Part shown: piece by piece, positions 43,673 to 52,298 of the stretch
How the letters are laid out: each line of letters begins with the position of its first letter
How positions within the stretch are numbered: the first letter of the stretch is position 1
Origin: Halorubrum sp. Atlit-26R
Lineage (GTDB): Archaea > Halobacteriota > Halobacteria > Halobacteriales > Haloferacaceae
Direction: 5' to 3'
NCBI RefSeq assembly: GCF_003666015.1
Contig: NZ_QPLT01000005.1
Location: 1 to 64,000, forward strand
Length of the DNA stretch: 64,000 bases
Notes under the pieces: generated by a model
The model's database searches: none
The model's input: the letters and a program-made list of their open reading frames with translations, nothing else
Told to the model about the DNA's origin: nothing
Translations under genes and position numbers: made by a program

Positions 43673-44247
43673 CAGTCGGCCTCCTCACCGGTCTGTTCGC
43701 GGTGTTTCCGCTGGCCCTCCAGCCACTCGTGTTTGCCGAGGCCGGGCTGTTTCGCCGTGAGCCCGATCTTCGAGTCGCGGGGGTTGCGCTCGTCGATGCT
43801 CTTCGTCACGACGCGGACGCGCACGGCGTCGTCGACGCCGAGCGTCTTGTCCGAGTCCGACGAGGCGAGCTGCTGGTTCGCCCCGTCGAACGTGAGGTAT
43901 TCGTCGGTGATCTGCGAGACGTGGAGCAGCCCGTCCACCGGGCCGATCCCGACGAAGGCGCCGAACTCGACCGTCTCGACGACGGTGCCGTCGGCGACCT
44001 CCTGCATGTCGGGGTCGTAGGTGAGCGCGTCGAACTCCGCCTCGTAGTAGACGCCGGGACGGTTGTGTAACACCGCCCCCTCGCCGATGTCGTGAACCTC
44101 GATGACGCTCACGACGCTGCCGACGTCCTCGTCCATCCGTCCTTCCAGCTTGTCTTGGAGCAGGGCCTTCACCCGCTCGTCGGTGACGTCCGCCAGGTGC
44201 TTCGGCGGGACCTCGACCGTGTCCTTGAGTCGAACTCGTTTGTACAT
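43672..44247 (-). CDS. rpoE1: DNA-directed RNA polymerase subunit Rpo7 (E')
   Basis: 191 aa. Stalk subunit that with Rpo4 binds emerging RNA and aids promoter opening. N-terminal RNP-like domain (MYKRVRLKDTVEVPPKHLAD), then an S1 domain from about 80 (GTVVETVEFGAFVGIGPVDG, LLHVSQITDEYL). The C-terminal GLGKHEWLEGQRKHREQTG is a charged extension. 21 bases after the PIN gene. Confidence 0.96.
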   Translation of the reverse strand: MYKRVRLKDTVEVPPKHLADVTDERVKALLQDKLEGRMDEDVGSVVSVIEVHDIGEGAVLHNRPGVYYEAEFDALTYDPDMQEVADGTVVETVEFGAFVGIGPVDGLLHVSQITDEYLTFDGANQQLASSDSDKTLGVDDAVRVRVVTKSIDERNPRDSKIGLTAKQPGLGKHEWLEGQRKHREQTGEEAD

Positions 44248-44268
44248 GTTGTTGGTTGTCCGCGGCCG

Positions 44269-44739
44269 CTAGGGTTCCGTTATCGCCAGTGTGTTCCGAC
44301 CCCTTAAACCGATTACTGGTGCGCCCGCCTCCAGCACCCGGTTCGCGAGGGGCCCGTCGACCGTGACGACGGCGTCGACCCGGTCGGCCGCGGCCAGGGC
44401 GACGAGCGCGTCGTCGGCGTACGATTCGTCCGTCTCCACCGCCTCCGCCCGCTCCGCGAGGTCCGCCCCGACGCTCGCGGCGGTCGCCTCGGCGCCGTTG
44501 CCGCCCTGGAGCCCGTCGAGCTCCGCGAGCACCGCCGTCGGCACGACGGCCTCGTAGCCGCCGAGGAGCCGGTCTAACTCCTCGAACAGCCGCAGGTCGG
44601 CCTCGACCGGCGCCATCAGCGCGCTCGCGTCGAGCGCGACGACGGGGGCGCCGCCGGAGCTGTTCCCCGCGAGCTCCTCGGTGCGGGCGTCGCCCGCGGG
44701 CGGCGACTCCGAGCCGTCCGCGCGGGCGTCGTCGGCCAC
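44269..44739 (-). CDS. PIN-domain nuclease, Fcf1/Utp24-like
   Basis: 156 aa. GTG start. A 35-residue disordered lead is followed by the PIN fold: VVALDASALMAPVE (first Asp), ELDGLQGGNGAEA (acid), YADDALVALAAADRVDAVV (paired Asp) and TVDGPLANRVLEAG. Archaeal homologues sit next to aIF2-gamma and are believed to take part in rRNA processing. The stop of aIF2-gamma ends 1 base before this start. Confidence 0.9.
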   Translation of the reverse strand: MADDARADGSESPPAGDARTEELAGNSSGGAPVVALDASALMAPVEADLRLFEELDRLLGGYEAVVPTAVLAELDGLQGGNGAEATAASVGADLAERAEAVETDESYADDALVALAAADRVDAVVTVDGPLANRVLEAGAPVIGLRGRNTLAITEP

Positions 44740-44740
44740 G

Positions 44741-45985
44741 TTACGTCAGGGTCCCGACGCCGATGAGCCGCCAGCGCGCGCCGACGCGCCGGTTGATCGC
44801 TATCTGGGCGCCCTCCTCGGCGCAGACGGGCCGCTTGAGGCTCACCTCGCACTCGCCGTCGCGCGCGCTCGTCACGGCGCCGACCGTCGTCGCCGTGCCG
44901 ACCGTGAGCATCAGCGGCTCGCCGGTGCTGATCTCCTCGATGTCGCTCTCGCCGCTCTCGTCGTCCTCCTTCCCGACGACGCGGTCGAGGAGGTCGACTT
45001 TCATCTCGAACTCCTCGCGGGTCGGCGGGAGCGTGCCGGGCTCGCCGGCGACCTGGCCGGCGAGCGCGTCGCCCTTCGTCAGGCTCGGGTCGAGCCCGGT
45101 GCCGACGCCGAGCAGGCCGCCGGGGTGGGCGGTCTCGACGTCGCGGTTGCCCGCCTGAAGCGACCGGACGGTCGTCTCCAGGGGGCGCCACTCCGTCTGT
45201 CCCTCCTCGTCGACCTCGCGGCCCGGTCGGATCTCCAGGCCGTCGCCGACCGACAGCTCGCCGCTGACGAGCGAGCCGCCGACGACGCCGCCCTTGAGGT
45301 CCTCCGCGCTCGCGCCCGGCCGGTTGATGTCGAACGAGCGGGCCGCGTACATCCGGGCGCTCTCGCCCGGGTCGCGGTCCGGCGTCGGGATCTCCGTCTC
45401 GATGGCGTCGATGAGGAGATCGAGGTTAACCTCCTGCTGGGCCGAGACGGGGACGATCGGCGCGTCCTCCGCGACGGTGCCCTCGACGAACTCCTGGATC
45501 TGCTCGTAGTTGTCGACGGCGCGGTCGCGGCTCACGAGGTCGACCTTGTTCTGGGCGATGACGATGTTCTCGATCCCGATGAGGTCGAGCGCCATCAGGT
45601 GCTCTTCCGTCTGGGCCTGCGGGACGTCCTCGGTCGCGCTCACGACGAGGACCGCCCCGTCCATGATCGAGGCGCCCGAGAGCATCGTCGCCATCAGCGT
45701 CTCGTGGCCGGGCGCGTCGACGAACGACACGGTCCGGATCGGCTCGCTCTCGGAGCCGTCCTCGCACTCCTCGTCGACGGTGTAACACTCGGGCGCGTCG
45801 ACGCCGGGGCAGCGTCGGAACGTCGCGTCCGCGTACCCCAGCCGGATCGAGATACCGCGTTTCATCTCCTCGCTGTGCTGGTCGGTCCACGAGCCGGACA
45901 ACGCCTGTACCAGCGTGGTCTTCCCGTGGTCGACGTGACCGACGAGACCGATGTTCACCTCCGGTTGTGTGTTGGCTTCAGTCAC
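44741..45985 (-). CDS. eif2g: Translation initiation factor aIF2 subunit gamma
   Basis: 414 aa. GTPase core of aIF2 that carries Met-tRNAi to the ribosome. G1 [19 protein letters not shown] (about 13-31), switch 1 [17 protein letters not shown], a zinc knuckle with [17 protein letters not shown]3 [16 protein letters not shown]4 AQNKVDLV. Beta-barrel domains follow ([20 protein letters not shown]). GTG start with a clear Shine-Dalgarno (taggaggt) 6-7 bases upstream. First gene of the aIF2-gamma/PIN/rpo7/spt4/DUF359 operon. Confidence 0.97.
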   Translation of the reverse strand: MTEANTQPEVNIGLVGHVDHGKTTLVQALSGSWTDQHSEEMKRGISIRLGYADATFRRCPGVDAPECYTVDEECEDGSESEPIRTVSFVDAPGHETLMATMLSGASIMDGAVLVVSATEDVPQAQTEEHLMALDLIGIENIVIAQNKVDLVSRDRAVDNYEQIQEFVEGTVAEDAPIVPVSAQQEVNLDLLIDAIETEIPTPDRDPGESARMYAARSFDINRPGASAEDLKGGVVGGSLVSGELSVGDGLEIRPGREVDEEGQTEWRPLETTVRSLQAGNRDVETAHPGGLLGVGTGLDPSLTKGDALAGQVAGEPGTLPPTREEFEMKVDLLDRVVGKEDDESGESDIEEISTGEPLMLTVGTATTVGAVTSARDGECEVSLKRPVCAEEGAQIAINRRVGARWRLIGVGTLT

Positions 45986-45991
45986 TGTTGG

Positions 45992-45997
45992 ACCTCC
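45992..45997 (-). promoter_or_regulatory. Shine-Dalgarno sequence of aIF2-gamma
   Basis: acctcc on the plus strand reads ggaggt on the minus strand, six bases from the GTG. It fixes the weak GTG start. A minus-strand TATA-like ctttatcac at about 46034-46042 would give a leader of about 25 bases. Most genes in the window lack such a site. Confidence 0.75.
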
Positions 45998-46111
45998 TAA
46001 CGGAGTAGTCTTACCCGAATTTCGCCCCGTGCGAGTGATAAAGTTGCTGTTATAGTGGCGTCAGCACGGCCGACGACCTCCGAGGGCCGGCCGAGCGTGA
46101 CGGCGAAACGG

Positions 46112-46152
46112 TATATAAATGAACGAACCGGCTGCCACGAATACTTATAAAT
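46112..46152 (+). promoter_or_regulatory. TATA-like boxes upstream of element C
   Basis: TATATAAA at 46112-46119 and TTATAAATAG at 46145-46154, about 33 bases apart, precede helix 1 of element C (46169). The nearer one predicts a start close to 46172, the first paired base. The far box may instead belong to a decayed repeat unit, since gaacgaaccggctg after it matches the start of the 57-bp unit. Confidence 0.45.
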
Positions 46153-46168
46153 AGCACCGCGGTGCGGC

Positions 46169-46409
46169 GGCGCGTGCCTGTGAGCGGCCGGAGCGAAGCG
46201 GAGGCCGCGAGACAGCACGCGCGAGGGAGTCAGTCGCCGGAGCGAAGCGGAGGCGACTGACGAGGTTGGGGAGGCGTGAGGCTGCGGTGCTGGGCGGGAC
46301 TCAAAGGGGCAGCCGCGTGGCCGCAGTAGGTGACGTAAGCACCGCAGCGAGCGGAGCGAGCGAGGAGCGCAACGAGCGTACTGCGGCCACGCGGCTGGGG
46401 CTTTGGAGG
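46169..46409 (+). repeat. Structured dispersed element, copy C (candidate ncRNA)
   Basis: 241 bp between divergent aIF2-gamma and DUF5810 genes. Helix 1: CGCGTGC-CTGT / ACAG-CACGCG with inner GCGGCC/GGCCGC. Helix 2 (46229-46238 with 46252-46261): GTCAGTCGCC/GGCGACTGAC. Both end in the same GGAGCGAAGCGGA loop. Helix 3: arms 46310-46328 and 46379-46397, perfect 19 bp, 5' arm CAGCCGCGTGGCCGCAGTA. Inside it are GGTGACGTAAGCACCG and purine-rich GAGCG motifs. Outer closing CTCAAAG with CTTTGGAG leaving one bulged G. Confidence 0.8.
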
Positions 46410-46500
46410 TGTCGTCCGCGTCGCCGAAGCGATCGCGTCTCAGCGAACGTCGGTCTCGTTCGACGCCGATTTACGCCTCACGCGTCAACGCGGACGTGTA

Positions 46501-46965
46501 ATGGGATACGCGTGCCCGGTCTGTGACACCCCGCAGCGCGACGGCGAACACCTCGCGCACCACCTCGCGTTCACGGCGATGCTCCACGGCGGCGACCACG
46601 CCGACTGGCTCGACGAGCGCGTCGACGACTGGAGCGACCGCGAGCCCGACGGGCTCGCGGCCGAGGTGACCCCGCACGCCGATGACGCCGAGTACGAGGA
46701 GGTGTTCGAGGACACCGTCCCCCGCGGGCGTCCCGACGTCGGGATGGGTTCCGGCGGGGCCGCGGACGCCGCCGACCACGCCGGCCACGATCACGCGGGT
46801 CACGCACACGACTCTCCAGCGGACGCCGGCGCGCCGACGCCCGAGCAGGTCGACGACCCCGAGGTCGCCGAGGCGCTGCGCGAGGCGCGCGAGATGACCC
46901 GGAAAGCCGCGGCTGACGAGCCCGACAATGACCCCGATTCCGCTGACGACGACGCGGACGCGTAA
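46501..46965 (+). CDS. DUF5810 family protein
   Basis: 154 aa. N-terminal zinc finger GYACPVCDTPQRDGEHLAHHLAF (in pieces: CPVC, HLAHHLAF) of a C2H2-like type, then HGGDHADWLDERVDDWSDRE and a His/Asp-rich low-complexity stretch (HAGHDHAGHAHD), ending with a helix PEVAEALREAREMTRK. The pair DUF5810-DUF5809 is a fixed haloarchaeal neighbourhood. TATA-like gatttacg about 31 bases before ATG. Function unknown. Confidence 0.85.
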   Translation: MGYACPVCDTPQRDGEHLAHHLAFTAMLHGGDHADWLDERVDDWSDREPDGLAAEVTPHADDAEYEEVFEDTVPRGRPDVGMGSGGAADAADHAGHDHAGHAHDSPADAGAPTPEQVDDPEVAEALREAREMTRKAAADEPDNDPDSADDDADA

Positions 46966-47001
46966 CGGAACGCCCTTTTCGGACCCCGTTCAAGTCGGCG
47001 T

Positions 47002-47439
47002 ATGGAGACAAGAGGCACGTTCGCCCCCGAGACGCGCGCCGAGGCGCTCGAACGGTACGAGGAGGTCGGCCCCGTCGCGCAGGTGGTCGTCCGCGAGGCG
47101 ACGAAGGCGATGTCGTTCGACGCCGACGAGTACGACGAGCGCGTCACGCCCGAGGTGATCCGGACCGCCCGCGACGCGACGTTCGCCGAGCTGCTCGCGG
47201 TCCACGTCGGCGAGGGCGACGAGTTCGACGCGTGGCTCGCCGACAGCGAGTTCGACGACGAGGACGTGGTCCGGATCGGCTCCGACAACGTCGACAACGT
47301 CGTCTGGCACCCGGTCCCCTTCGCGGACACGGTGATCGCGGCGACGTATCAGGAGGAGCCGGACGCGGCGGCCAGCACCCTCCGGCGCAACGCCTTCGGG
47401 CGCGTGTACCGCGAGGAGTTCTACGAGTCGGGCCGATAG
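47002..47439 (+). CDS. DUF5809 family protein
   Basis: 145 aa. Soluble alpha/beta protein with RAEALERYEEVGPVAQVVVR, TKAMSFDADEYDERVTPEVI and a C-terminal DNVVWHPVPFADTVIAATYQ. No catalytic motif recognised. Follows DUF5810 by 36 bases with its own TATA-like cccttttcg 27 bases upstream. Confidence 0.85.
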   Translation: METRGTFAPETRAEALERYEEVGPVAQVVVREATKAMSFDADEYDERVTPEVIRTARDATFAELLAVHVGEGDEFDAWLADSEFDDEDVVRIGSDNVDNVVWHPVPFADTVIAATYQEEPDAAASTLRRNAFGRVYREEFYESGR

Positions 47440-47564
47440 GTCGGCCGCGGCGGCGGTCTCCGGCACGACGGCCGCGAACCACGGAGCGGCTGCTCTCCGA
47501 GACGAGCGAAACCGCAAAATCGGACCGCGAGCGCCGTCGACGGCGACGCGACCGGTTCGGCGCC

Positions 47565-47831
47565 TTACAGGCGACCGACGTTCTCGACCGCGACGGACTC
47601 GACCTCTTCGACCTGCGAGAACGCCTCCTCGACGGCCTCCGTGCCGCCCGCGCCGTCGGGGACGATGACGGTCGGCAGGAGCGCGACGAGCCCGAACGCG
47701 ACGTCGTCGCGCTCGAAGCCGCGGATCTTCGCGCCCTCGGGGAGGACCTCTTCCAGGCGGTCCTGAAGGTCGTCGAGGTCGACGTCGGGGCTGTTCGGCA
47801 TGACCTTGATCTTGGCGGCGACGTCGCCCAT
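47565..47831 (-). CDS. ef1b: Translation elongation factor aEF1-beta
   Basis: 88 aa, the archaeal length. Guanine nucleotide exchange factor for aEF1[21 protein letters not shown] at the start, [20 protein letters not shown] in the middle and [19 protein letters not shown] at the end match the EF1-beta GEF domain. Starts 1 base after the zinc-finger gene stop, so the two form an operon. Confidence 0.95.
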   Translation of the reverse strand: MGDVAAKIKVMPNSPDVDLDDLQDRLEEVLPEGAKIRGFERDDVAFGLVALLPTVIVPDGAGGTEAVEEAFSQVEEVESVAVENVGRL

Positions 47832-47832
47832 C

Positions 47833-48012
47833 TCAGGGCCCCCGGAAGCCGCAGTCGTGGCACTCGTAGAGGTTGCTCTGCTTCCGGCACTTCGAGCACC
47901 GGTAGATGGTGGCGCCGCAGTCCGGACAGGAGAACCGCGCGGCGTTCATGCCGGACACCTGAATCCCACAGGAGACGCACTGCGGGGTGGCTTGAGAGTC
48001 GCTCTGGCTCAT
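47833..48012 (-). CDS. Double zinc-ribbon micro-protein (HVO_2753-like)
   Basis: 59 aa, with CVSCG, CPDCG, CSKC and CHDCG: four C-x2-C pairs, enough for two zinc sites. The pattern matches the small zinc-finger protein studied in Haloferax as HVO_2753, which also lies beside EF1-beta as far as I recall. Minus-strand ggttaaaag about 27 bases upstream supports the start. Role in translation or RNA binding is suggested by the operon. Confidence 0.88.
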   Translation of the reverse strand: MSQSDSQATPQCVSCGIQVSGMNAARFSCPDCGATIYRCSKCRKQSNLYECHDCGFRGP

Positions 48013-48157
48013 ACACGTACCTACCGGCGGCGACTTTTAACCGTTGTTCTTTTCGTCGGAACGCACCGTGCGCCTCGGTACCGTGCCGCTCGACGGACGC
48101 GATCCCGGTGTCTCGTGAGGGCTACGGCGGCGCCGCTACCGCCGCCGCTGCCGCCGG

Positions 48158-49393
48158 TCACCCGACGATCAGCGGGCCGATGAGGACCCCCATCAGGTGA
48201 ACGCGCCGCGCGCCGAGCCGCGGCGGGACGAGCCCCAGCGCGCCCGCGACGAGGAGGAGACCGACGCCGAACGCCCCGGCGAACGCGTATGACACGACCG
48301 CGAGCAGCCCCAGCACGCCGACCGAGAGCCGGGTGTAGTCGGCGTTCCCGACGATCCGGAGGTACGGGTCGCCGACGAGCACGACGAGGGCGAACCCGAA
48401 GCACGCGGCGGTCGCGGCCGCGACGAGGAGCATCGGCAGCGCGAACGGCACGCCGGCTCGGTCGATCGCGACGGTCACGCCCGTCCGCGGCGTTCCGAGC
48501 GCCACCAGCGCGAACAGCGCGAATATCGTGTTCGCCGTGCTGGCGCCGCTCGTCGCCACGACGAACCCGCGCTCGGCCGACGCGCGCGGCACCGCGGGCA
48601 TCGCGGCCACGGCGGCGATGGCGGCCGACACGCCCGGCACGTAGCCGACCACCGCGCCGGCGAGCGAGCCGGCGCCCGCGCTCGTCCCGAGGTCGCGCGC
48701 CCGCATCGCGATCCGGGCGTCCGCCTGCGGCGGCACGCCGTCGCCGCCGAGCGCGTCGACGAGGACCGGGACGCCGAACAGCCCGGCGAACAGCGGCGCG
48801 AGGACGCCGCCGGTCGACAGCGGCGCCGCGGGGTCGGCGTTGAGCGTCGCGAACCCGAGCGCGGCGCTCGCGAGGAACGCGAGCAGTCCGCCGACCGCGG
48901 CCCGCCGCGACGACTCGGTGAGAACGAGCAGCGCGACGACGCCCCCGAGCAGCAGCGGCAGGTGCGCGCGCAGCGCCGGGTACCACCGCGTCATCAGCCA
49001 CGTTATCGGGACCGCGAGCGGTACGGCGAGCGCGACCGCCAGCCCGGAGCCGACCGCGGAGAGGCGGAGTGCCTCACGACCGCGACCGGCGATCACTAAG
49101 CGGTGGCCGGGGAGCGCGGCGACCGCGGTCGCGGCGTCGGGCACGCCCAGCGCGAGCGCGGGGACGATGTCGAGAAAGGAGTGGACGACGCCGGCGCCGA
49201 GCATCGCGACGCCGACGAACAGCGGGTCGGCCGGCACCGACGGGGCGAAGCCGGCCAAGAGCAGCGCGAAGTTGTTGGCGTGGAGCCCGGGGACCAGCCC
49301 GCTCGCGGTCCCGAGCGCGACGCCGCCGAGCAGGAACGCCAGCGCGCCCGCCGCGAACGTCGGGTCGACCACCGGCCGCACGAGCGCGTCCAT
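48158..49393 (-). CDS. TctA-like tripartite tricarboxylate transporter permease
   Basis: 411 aa, about 11 membrane helices. TctA/DUF112 features: GLVPGLHANNFALLLAGF (about 31-48), then FLDIVPALALGVPDAATAVA, and a second copy AVVGYVPGVSAAIAAVAA with SGASTANTIFALFAL. The inverted-repeat halves are clear. No TctB or TctC partner lies nearby, as usual for the archaeal stand-alone form. Substrate unknown. Confidence 0.87.
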   Translation of the reverse strand: MDALVRPVVDPTFAAGALAFLLGGVALGTASGLVPGLHANNFALLLAGFAPSVPADPLFVGVAMLGAGVVHSFLDIVPALALGVPDAATAVAALPGHRLVIAGRGREALRLSAVGSGLAVALAVPLAVPITWLMTRWYPALRAHLPLLLGGVVALLVLTESSRRAAVGGLLAFLASAALGFATLNADPAAPLSTGGVLAPLFAGLFGVPVLVDALGGDGVPPQADARIAMRARDLGTSAGAGSLAGAVVGYVPGVSAAIAAVAAMPAVPRASAERGFVVATSGASTANTIFALFALVALGTPRTGVTVAIDRAGVPFALPMLLVAAATAACFGFALVVLVGDPYLRIVGNADYTRLSVGVLGLLAVVSYAFAGAFGVGLLLVAGALGLVPPRLGARRVHLMGVLIGPLIVG

Positions 49394-49477
49394 CGAGGCG
49401 GGATGGCCGCGGCTCCGGACTTAACGTGTCGGGCGGTCGCGACGGGCCGCAGAATCAGTGCGATTCGAACCGAGCGG

Positions 49478-49672
49478 TTAGGCGTGCTTCGCCGCCTGCG
49501 CCTTCTTCTGGGTGACGTAGCCGGCGATCCGGTTGCGGACGCCCTTCGACTCGACGGTCGTCAGCGCCGTGACGCTCTCCTTGTTCGTCTCGAAGTCCGT
49601 GTTGAACGAGTCGGGGTACCGCTCCAGCAGGGCGTTCCCGAGCTGTTTGATGTACTTGGGTTTGATGGCCAT
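49478..49672 (-). CDS. rps17e: 30S ribosomal protein S17e
   Basis: 64 aa. AIKPKYIKQLGNALLERYPD and FETNKESVTALTTVESKGVR are the S17e signature; short C-terminus YVTQKKAQAAKHA. Minus-strand cccttttag about 28 bases upstream gives it its own promoter, although the DUF447 gene lies 90 bases upstream on the same strand. Confidence 0.96.
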   Translation of the reverse strand: MAIKPKYIKQLGNALLERYPDSFNTDFETNKESVTALTTVESKGVRNRIAGYVTQKKAQAAKHA

Positions 49673-49762
49673 ACCGAGCGATACCGGAGGGCCGAACTAA
49701 AAGGGTTCGTTCCGCCGCGAGCGGCCGCGAGCCGGAGTCGCGACGGGGTTCGTCCCGACGCG

Positions 49763-50452
49763 TCACGCCTCGTCGGCGCGCTCCCGCCACCCGGTCGCCT
49801 CGTCGATCCGCGCGAACGCCTCGCGCTCGGCCGGCCCGCCGCAGCGCTCGACCACGTCCGCGAAGTAGCGGAGCCGGTCGAGCAGTTCGGCGGTGTCGAA
49901 CGCCGGCACGTCGAGCCGCGAGGCGGCCACGGTGGCGTCGACGACCGCGCCGAACCCTCGGTTGACGGTCGGCACGCGCTCGCTGACCACCGCCGACTCC
50001 GCGGGCGACAGCTCCCACGTCCGGACCGTCGTGTCCCCCTCCGTCTCGGCGGCGACCGCCTCGACGTCGACCTCGACCCAGGCGTCGGCGCTCGGGAGGA
50101 CCGGATCGTCGACCTCGGTGACCGTCAGCGCCGCGTCGACGAACGTCCGCGGGTCGGCGGTGAACTGGACAACGCCGCCCCCGCGCTCGTCGAAGTTCCG
50201 CCACGTGCGGGTGCGCCCGTAGGTGCGCGCGGTGACGGGACCGTCGGGTTCGCCGTCCGCGTTCGTCTCGGGCGCGTGGAGCCCCAGCGCCGCGACGTTC
50301 CACCGGTCGTTCGGCCCGAGCGTCGTCACGACGGACTCGGTGACGCCCCGGAGCGGGACCGGCCAGCCGTCGGGAGCGACACCCTCGAACCCTCTCGGCC
50401 CCTCGTCCTCGGACTCCCTCACCTCGTCGCTCTCGTCGCCCTCGCCGCTCAC
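49763..50452 (-). CDS. DUF447 family protein
   Basis: 229 aa. Core from about residue 35 (GVTESVVTTLGPNDRWNVAA, ARTYGRTRTWRNFDERG, VVQFTADPRTFVDAALTV) looks like the flavin-reductase-like split barrel of DUF447, with a helical C-terminal half. Relatives occur in tetrahydromethanopterin gene sets of methanogens and methylotrophs. Four-base overlap with the CitG-like gene. Exact reaction unknown. Confidence 0.87.
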   Translation of the reverse strand: MSGEGDESDEVRESEDEGPRGFEGVAPDGWPVPLRGVTESVVTTLGPNDRWNVAALGLHAPETNADGEPDGPVTARTYGRTRTWRNFDERGGGVVQFTADPRTFVDAALTVTEVDDPVLPSADAWVEVDVEAVAAETEGDTTVRTWELSPAESAVVSERVPTVNRGFGAVVDATVAASRLDVPAFDTAELLDRLRYFADVVERCGGPAEREAFARIDEATGWRERADEA

Positions 50453-51474
50453 GGCGCCACCTCCGCGCCGCGGCGGAGCGCGACGAACAGCGCTGCGCAG
50501 GTGAGGTCGGCGGTCGTGCCGGGGTTGATCCCCTCGGCGACGAACGCCGCCGCCAGCGACTCCGCGGCGTCGAGGTCGGCGCCGTGAACGGCGTCGGCGC
50601 TGACCCCGGAAACATTCCCTACCGGGCCGCTCGGATCCCCCGCGTCAGGCTCCAGAATCGCTCTCGCCCGCCCGCTCGCCTCGCGGGCGGTCTCCGCGTC
50701 CAGCGTCGACGCGACGAGGGTGTCCGGCTCCGCGGCGAGCAGCCCGAGGAACGCCCGCGCCGCCCGGTCGGCGAGCGGCCCCTCGTCGGTCAGGATCCAC
50801 TCGGCCGCGCGGAACGTCCGCGGGAACCCCTCGGTCCACTCGGCCGCGTTGCGGTCGGGAACGCGGTCCGGGTCCTCCGTGGTCTCCGGGTCGCCGGGGT
50901 CACCGGCGTCGGCCGATAGCGCCAGCACGTCGCGCAGGGTCGCCCCGCGCTCGCGGAGCGCGGGCTCGGCGTCGCTCCCGCGGCGCACGTCGAGGTCGGT
51001 CGCGTCCGACGGCGGGTCGTCGACCGCGACGTCGACGGCCTCGAACGCGCGGTAGAAGGCGACCGCGTCGTCGACGGTCGTCGTCCGACAGACCGCGTCG
51101 AGGCCGTCGGGCGAGAGCCCGCGGTCGGGATCCGCGGCCGCGCGCACCAGCGGGACCAAGAGCAGCAGACAGCCGAACTGGGTGTTCGTCCCGGCGCGCG
51201 CGGCCATCCCCGACACGGCGCGCTCGAACGCGGCGCCGACCGCCGGGACGTCGTCCGCCGGCCCCGCGTCCGCGGCCGTCTCCCCCGCCAGTTCGAGCCC
51301 CGCCCGCGCGCCGACGGCGCCGCCGAGGAACGCCTCGAACCGCAGGTCGTCGAGGTCGCGGCGCCGGTCGACGTTCCCGGGCTTCGGCGTCCCCGAGACC
51401 TCCAGCAGGAGCGCGAGCGTCGCGTCGTCGACCGGGTCACCGGTCGCTTCCCCCCGTCGCCCGTCGCGGGTCAC
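50449..51474 (-). CDS. CitG/triphosphoribosyl-dephospho-CoA synthase-like protein
   Basis: 341 aa from GTG ([13 protein letters not shown]), chosen because GTGA overlaps the upstream stop. Family motifs: LLEVSGTPKPGNVDRRRDL (about 27-45), GTNTQFGCLLLLVPLVRAA (about 95-113), and the C-terminal AFVAEGINPGTTADLTCAAL. True CitG primes citrate lyase, which is not seen here; the archaeal and methylotroph homologues sit in pterin cofactor clusters, so a different triphosphoribosyl or related transfer is likely. Confidence 0.87.
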   Translation of the reverse strand: MTRDGRRGEATGDPVDDATLALLLEVSGTPKPGNVDRRRDLDDLRFEAFLGGAVGARAGLELAGETAADAGPADDVPAVGAAFERAVSGMAARAGTNTQFGCLLLLVPLVRAAADPDRGLSPDGLDAVCRTTTVDDAVAFYRAFEAVDVAVDDPPSDATDLDVRRGSDAEPALRERGATLRDVLALSADAGDPGDPETTEDPDRVPDRNAAEWTEGFPRTFRAAEWILTDEGPLADRAARAFLGLLAAEPDTLVASTLDAETAREASGRARAILEPDAGDPSGPVGNVSGVSADAVHGADLDAAESLAAAFVAEGINPGTTADLTCAALFVALRRGAEVAP

Positions 51475-52298
51475 GGCCTGACCTCCGGTTCGGGGTCCGC
51501 GCCGCCACTCCCCTGCCGGAGCGTGCCGTCCCGCCACTCCCCGACCGCGTCCGCGACGCGCGAGAGGACCGGCGGGTCCTCCGTCGGGCGCCCCACGCTC
51601 ACCGCGTCGGCGCCGTGTCCCGCGTACTCGGCGACCGTTTCGCGGCCGCGGACGCCGTTGTTCGCGACGAGCGTCAGGTCGGCGAGCGCGGTCTCCTCCC
51701 CGCTTGCGGGCGCCGCGTCGACCGCCGCCGCGAGGTCGGCGATCACGGCCTCCGAGTCCATCGCGTCGACGTGGAGCCAGTCCGCGCCGGCCGCGGAGAC
51801 GCGCTCCGCGACGGCGACGAGGTCGACCCCCGGCACCTCGGCGCGGACCTTCACGCTCGTCGTCGTGCCCGTCTCGGCCGCCGCGGCGACGTACCGCGCG
51901 AGGCGGTCGGGCTCGCGCAGCAGCGACTCGCCGCAGCCGACCGCGCGCAGCTCCGGCTGCCGGCAGTGAGCGTTGACCTCGCAGACGGCGCCGCGGTCGG
52001 CGCAGACGCGCGCGACCTCACGGACCGGCCCGGGCGTCGCGCTCCGGACGTTGACTCCGGGGCGGACCGGCGCGTCGGCGAGCGCGTCGAGCTGGTCGGC
52101 GACGAAGGAGAGCGGGTCGGCCGGGAGGAACTCGGACCGGCCGCGCGCGACGAGGTCCCGGGCGGCCGCCCGGCTGGCCGAATCGAGCGCGACGCCGCCG
52201 AGGAGGGCGACGTCGACGTGCTCGGCTACGTCTCGCGCCCACGCGGCGTCGGCGGCGCCGCTGAGGCTCGCGGCGACGAGGAAGGGCGCTCGCGTCAC
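51471..52298 (-). CDS. Dihydrouridine synthase-like TIM-barrel protein
   Basis: 275 aa. GTG start inside the cofD stop overlap. A Dus/dihydroorotate-type FMN barrel is indicated by [19 protein letters not shown] (about 103-121), [32 protein letters not shown] and [28 protein letters not shown]. The HCRQPE segment replaces the usual GCP catalytic loop. The cluster position points to cofactor synthesis rather than tRNA modification, which is inference. Confidence 0.85.
   Translation of the reverse strand: MTRAPFLVAASLSGAADAAWARDVAEHVDVALLGGVALDSASRAAARDLVARGRSEFLPADPLSFVADQLDALADAPVRPGVNVRSATPGPVREVARVCADRGAVCEVNAHCRQPELRAVGCGESLLREPDRLARYVAAAAETGTTTSVKVRAEVPGVDLVAVAERVSAAGADWLHVDAMDSEAVIADLAAAVDAAPASGEETALADLTLVANNGVRGRETVAEYAGHGADAVSVGRPTEDPPVLSRVADAVGEWRDGTLRQGSGGADPEPEVRP

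Noticed and set aside
46169-46409. Structured element considered as RNase P RNA, SRP RNA or an IS end
   Set aside because: Lacks the conserved cores I know of these RNAs, occurs five times, and has no transposase gene or simple terminal inverted repeats.
49440-49480. ggttcgaatcgcac on the minus strand, resembling a tRNA T-arm
   Set aside because: The flanking bases do not form the T-stem and no acceptor or anticodon stem follows; it lies directly at the end of the S17e gene.
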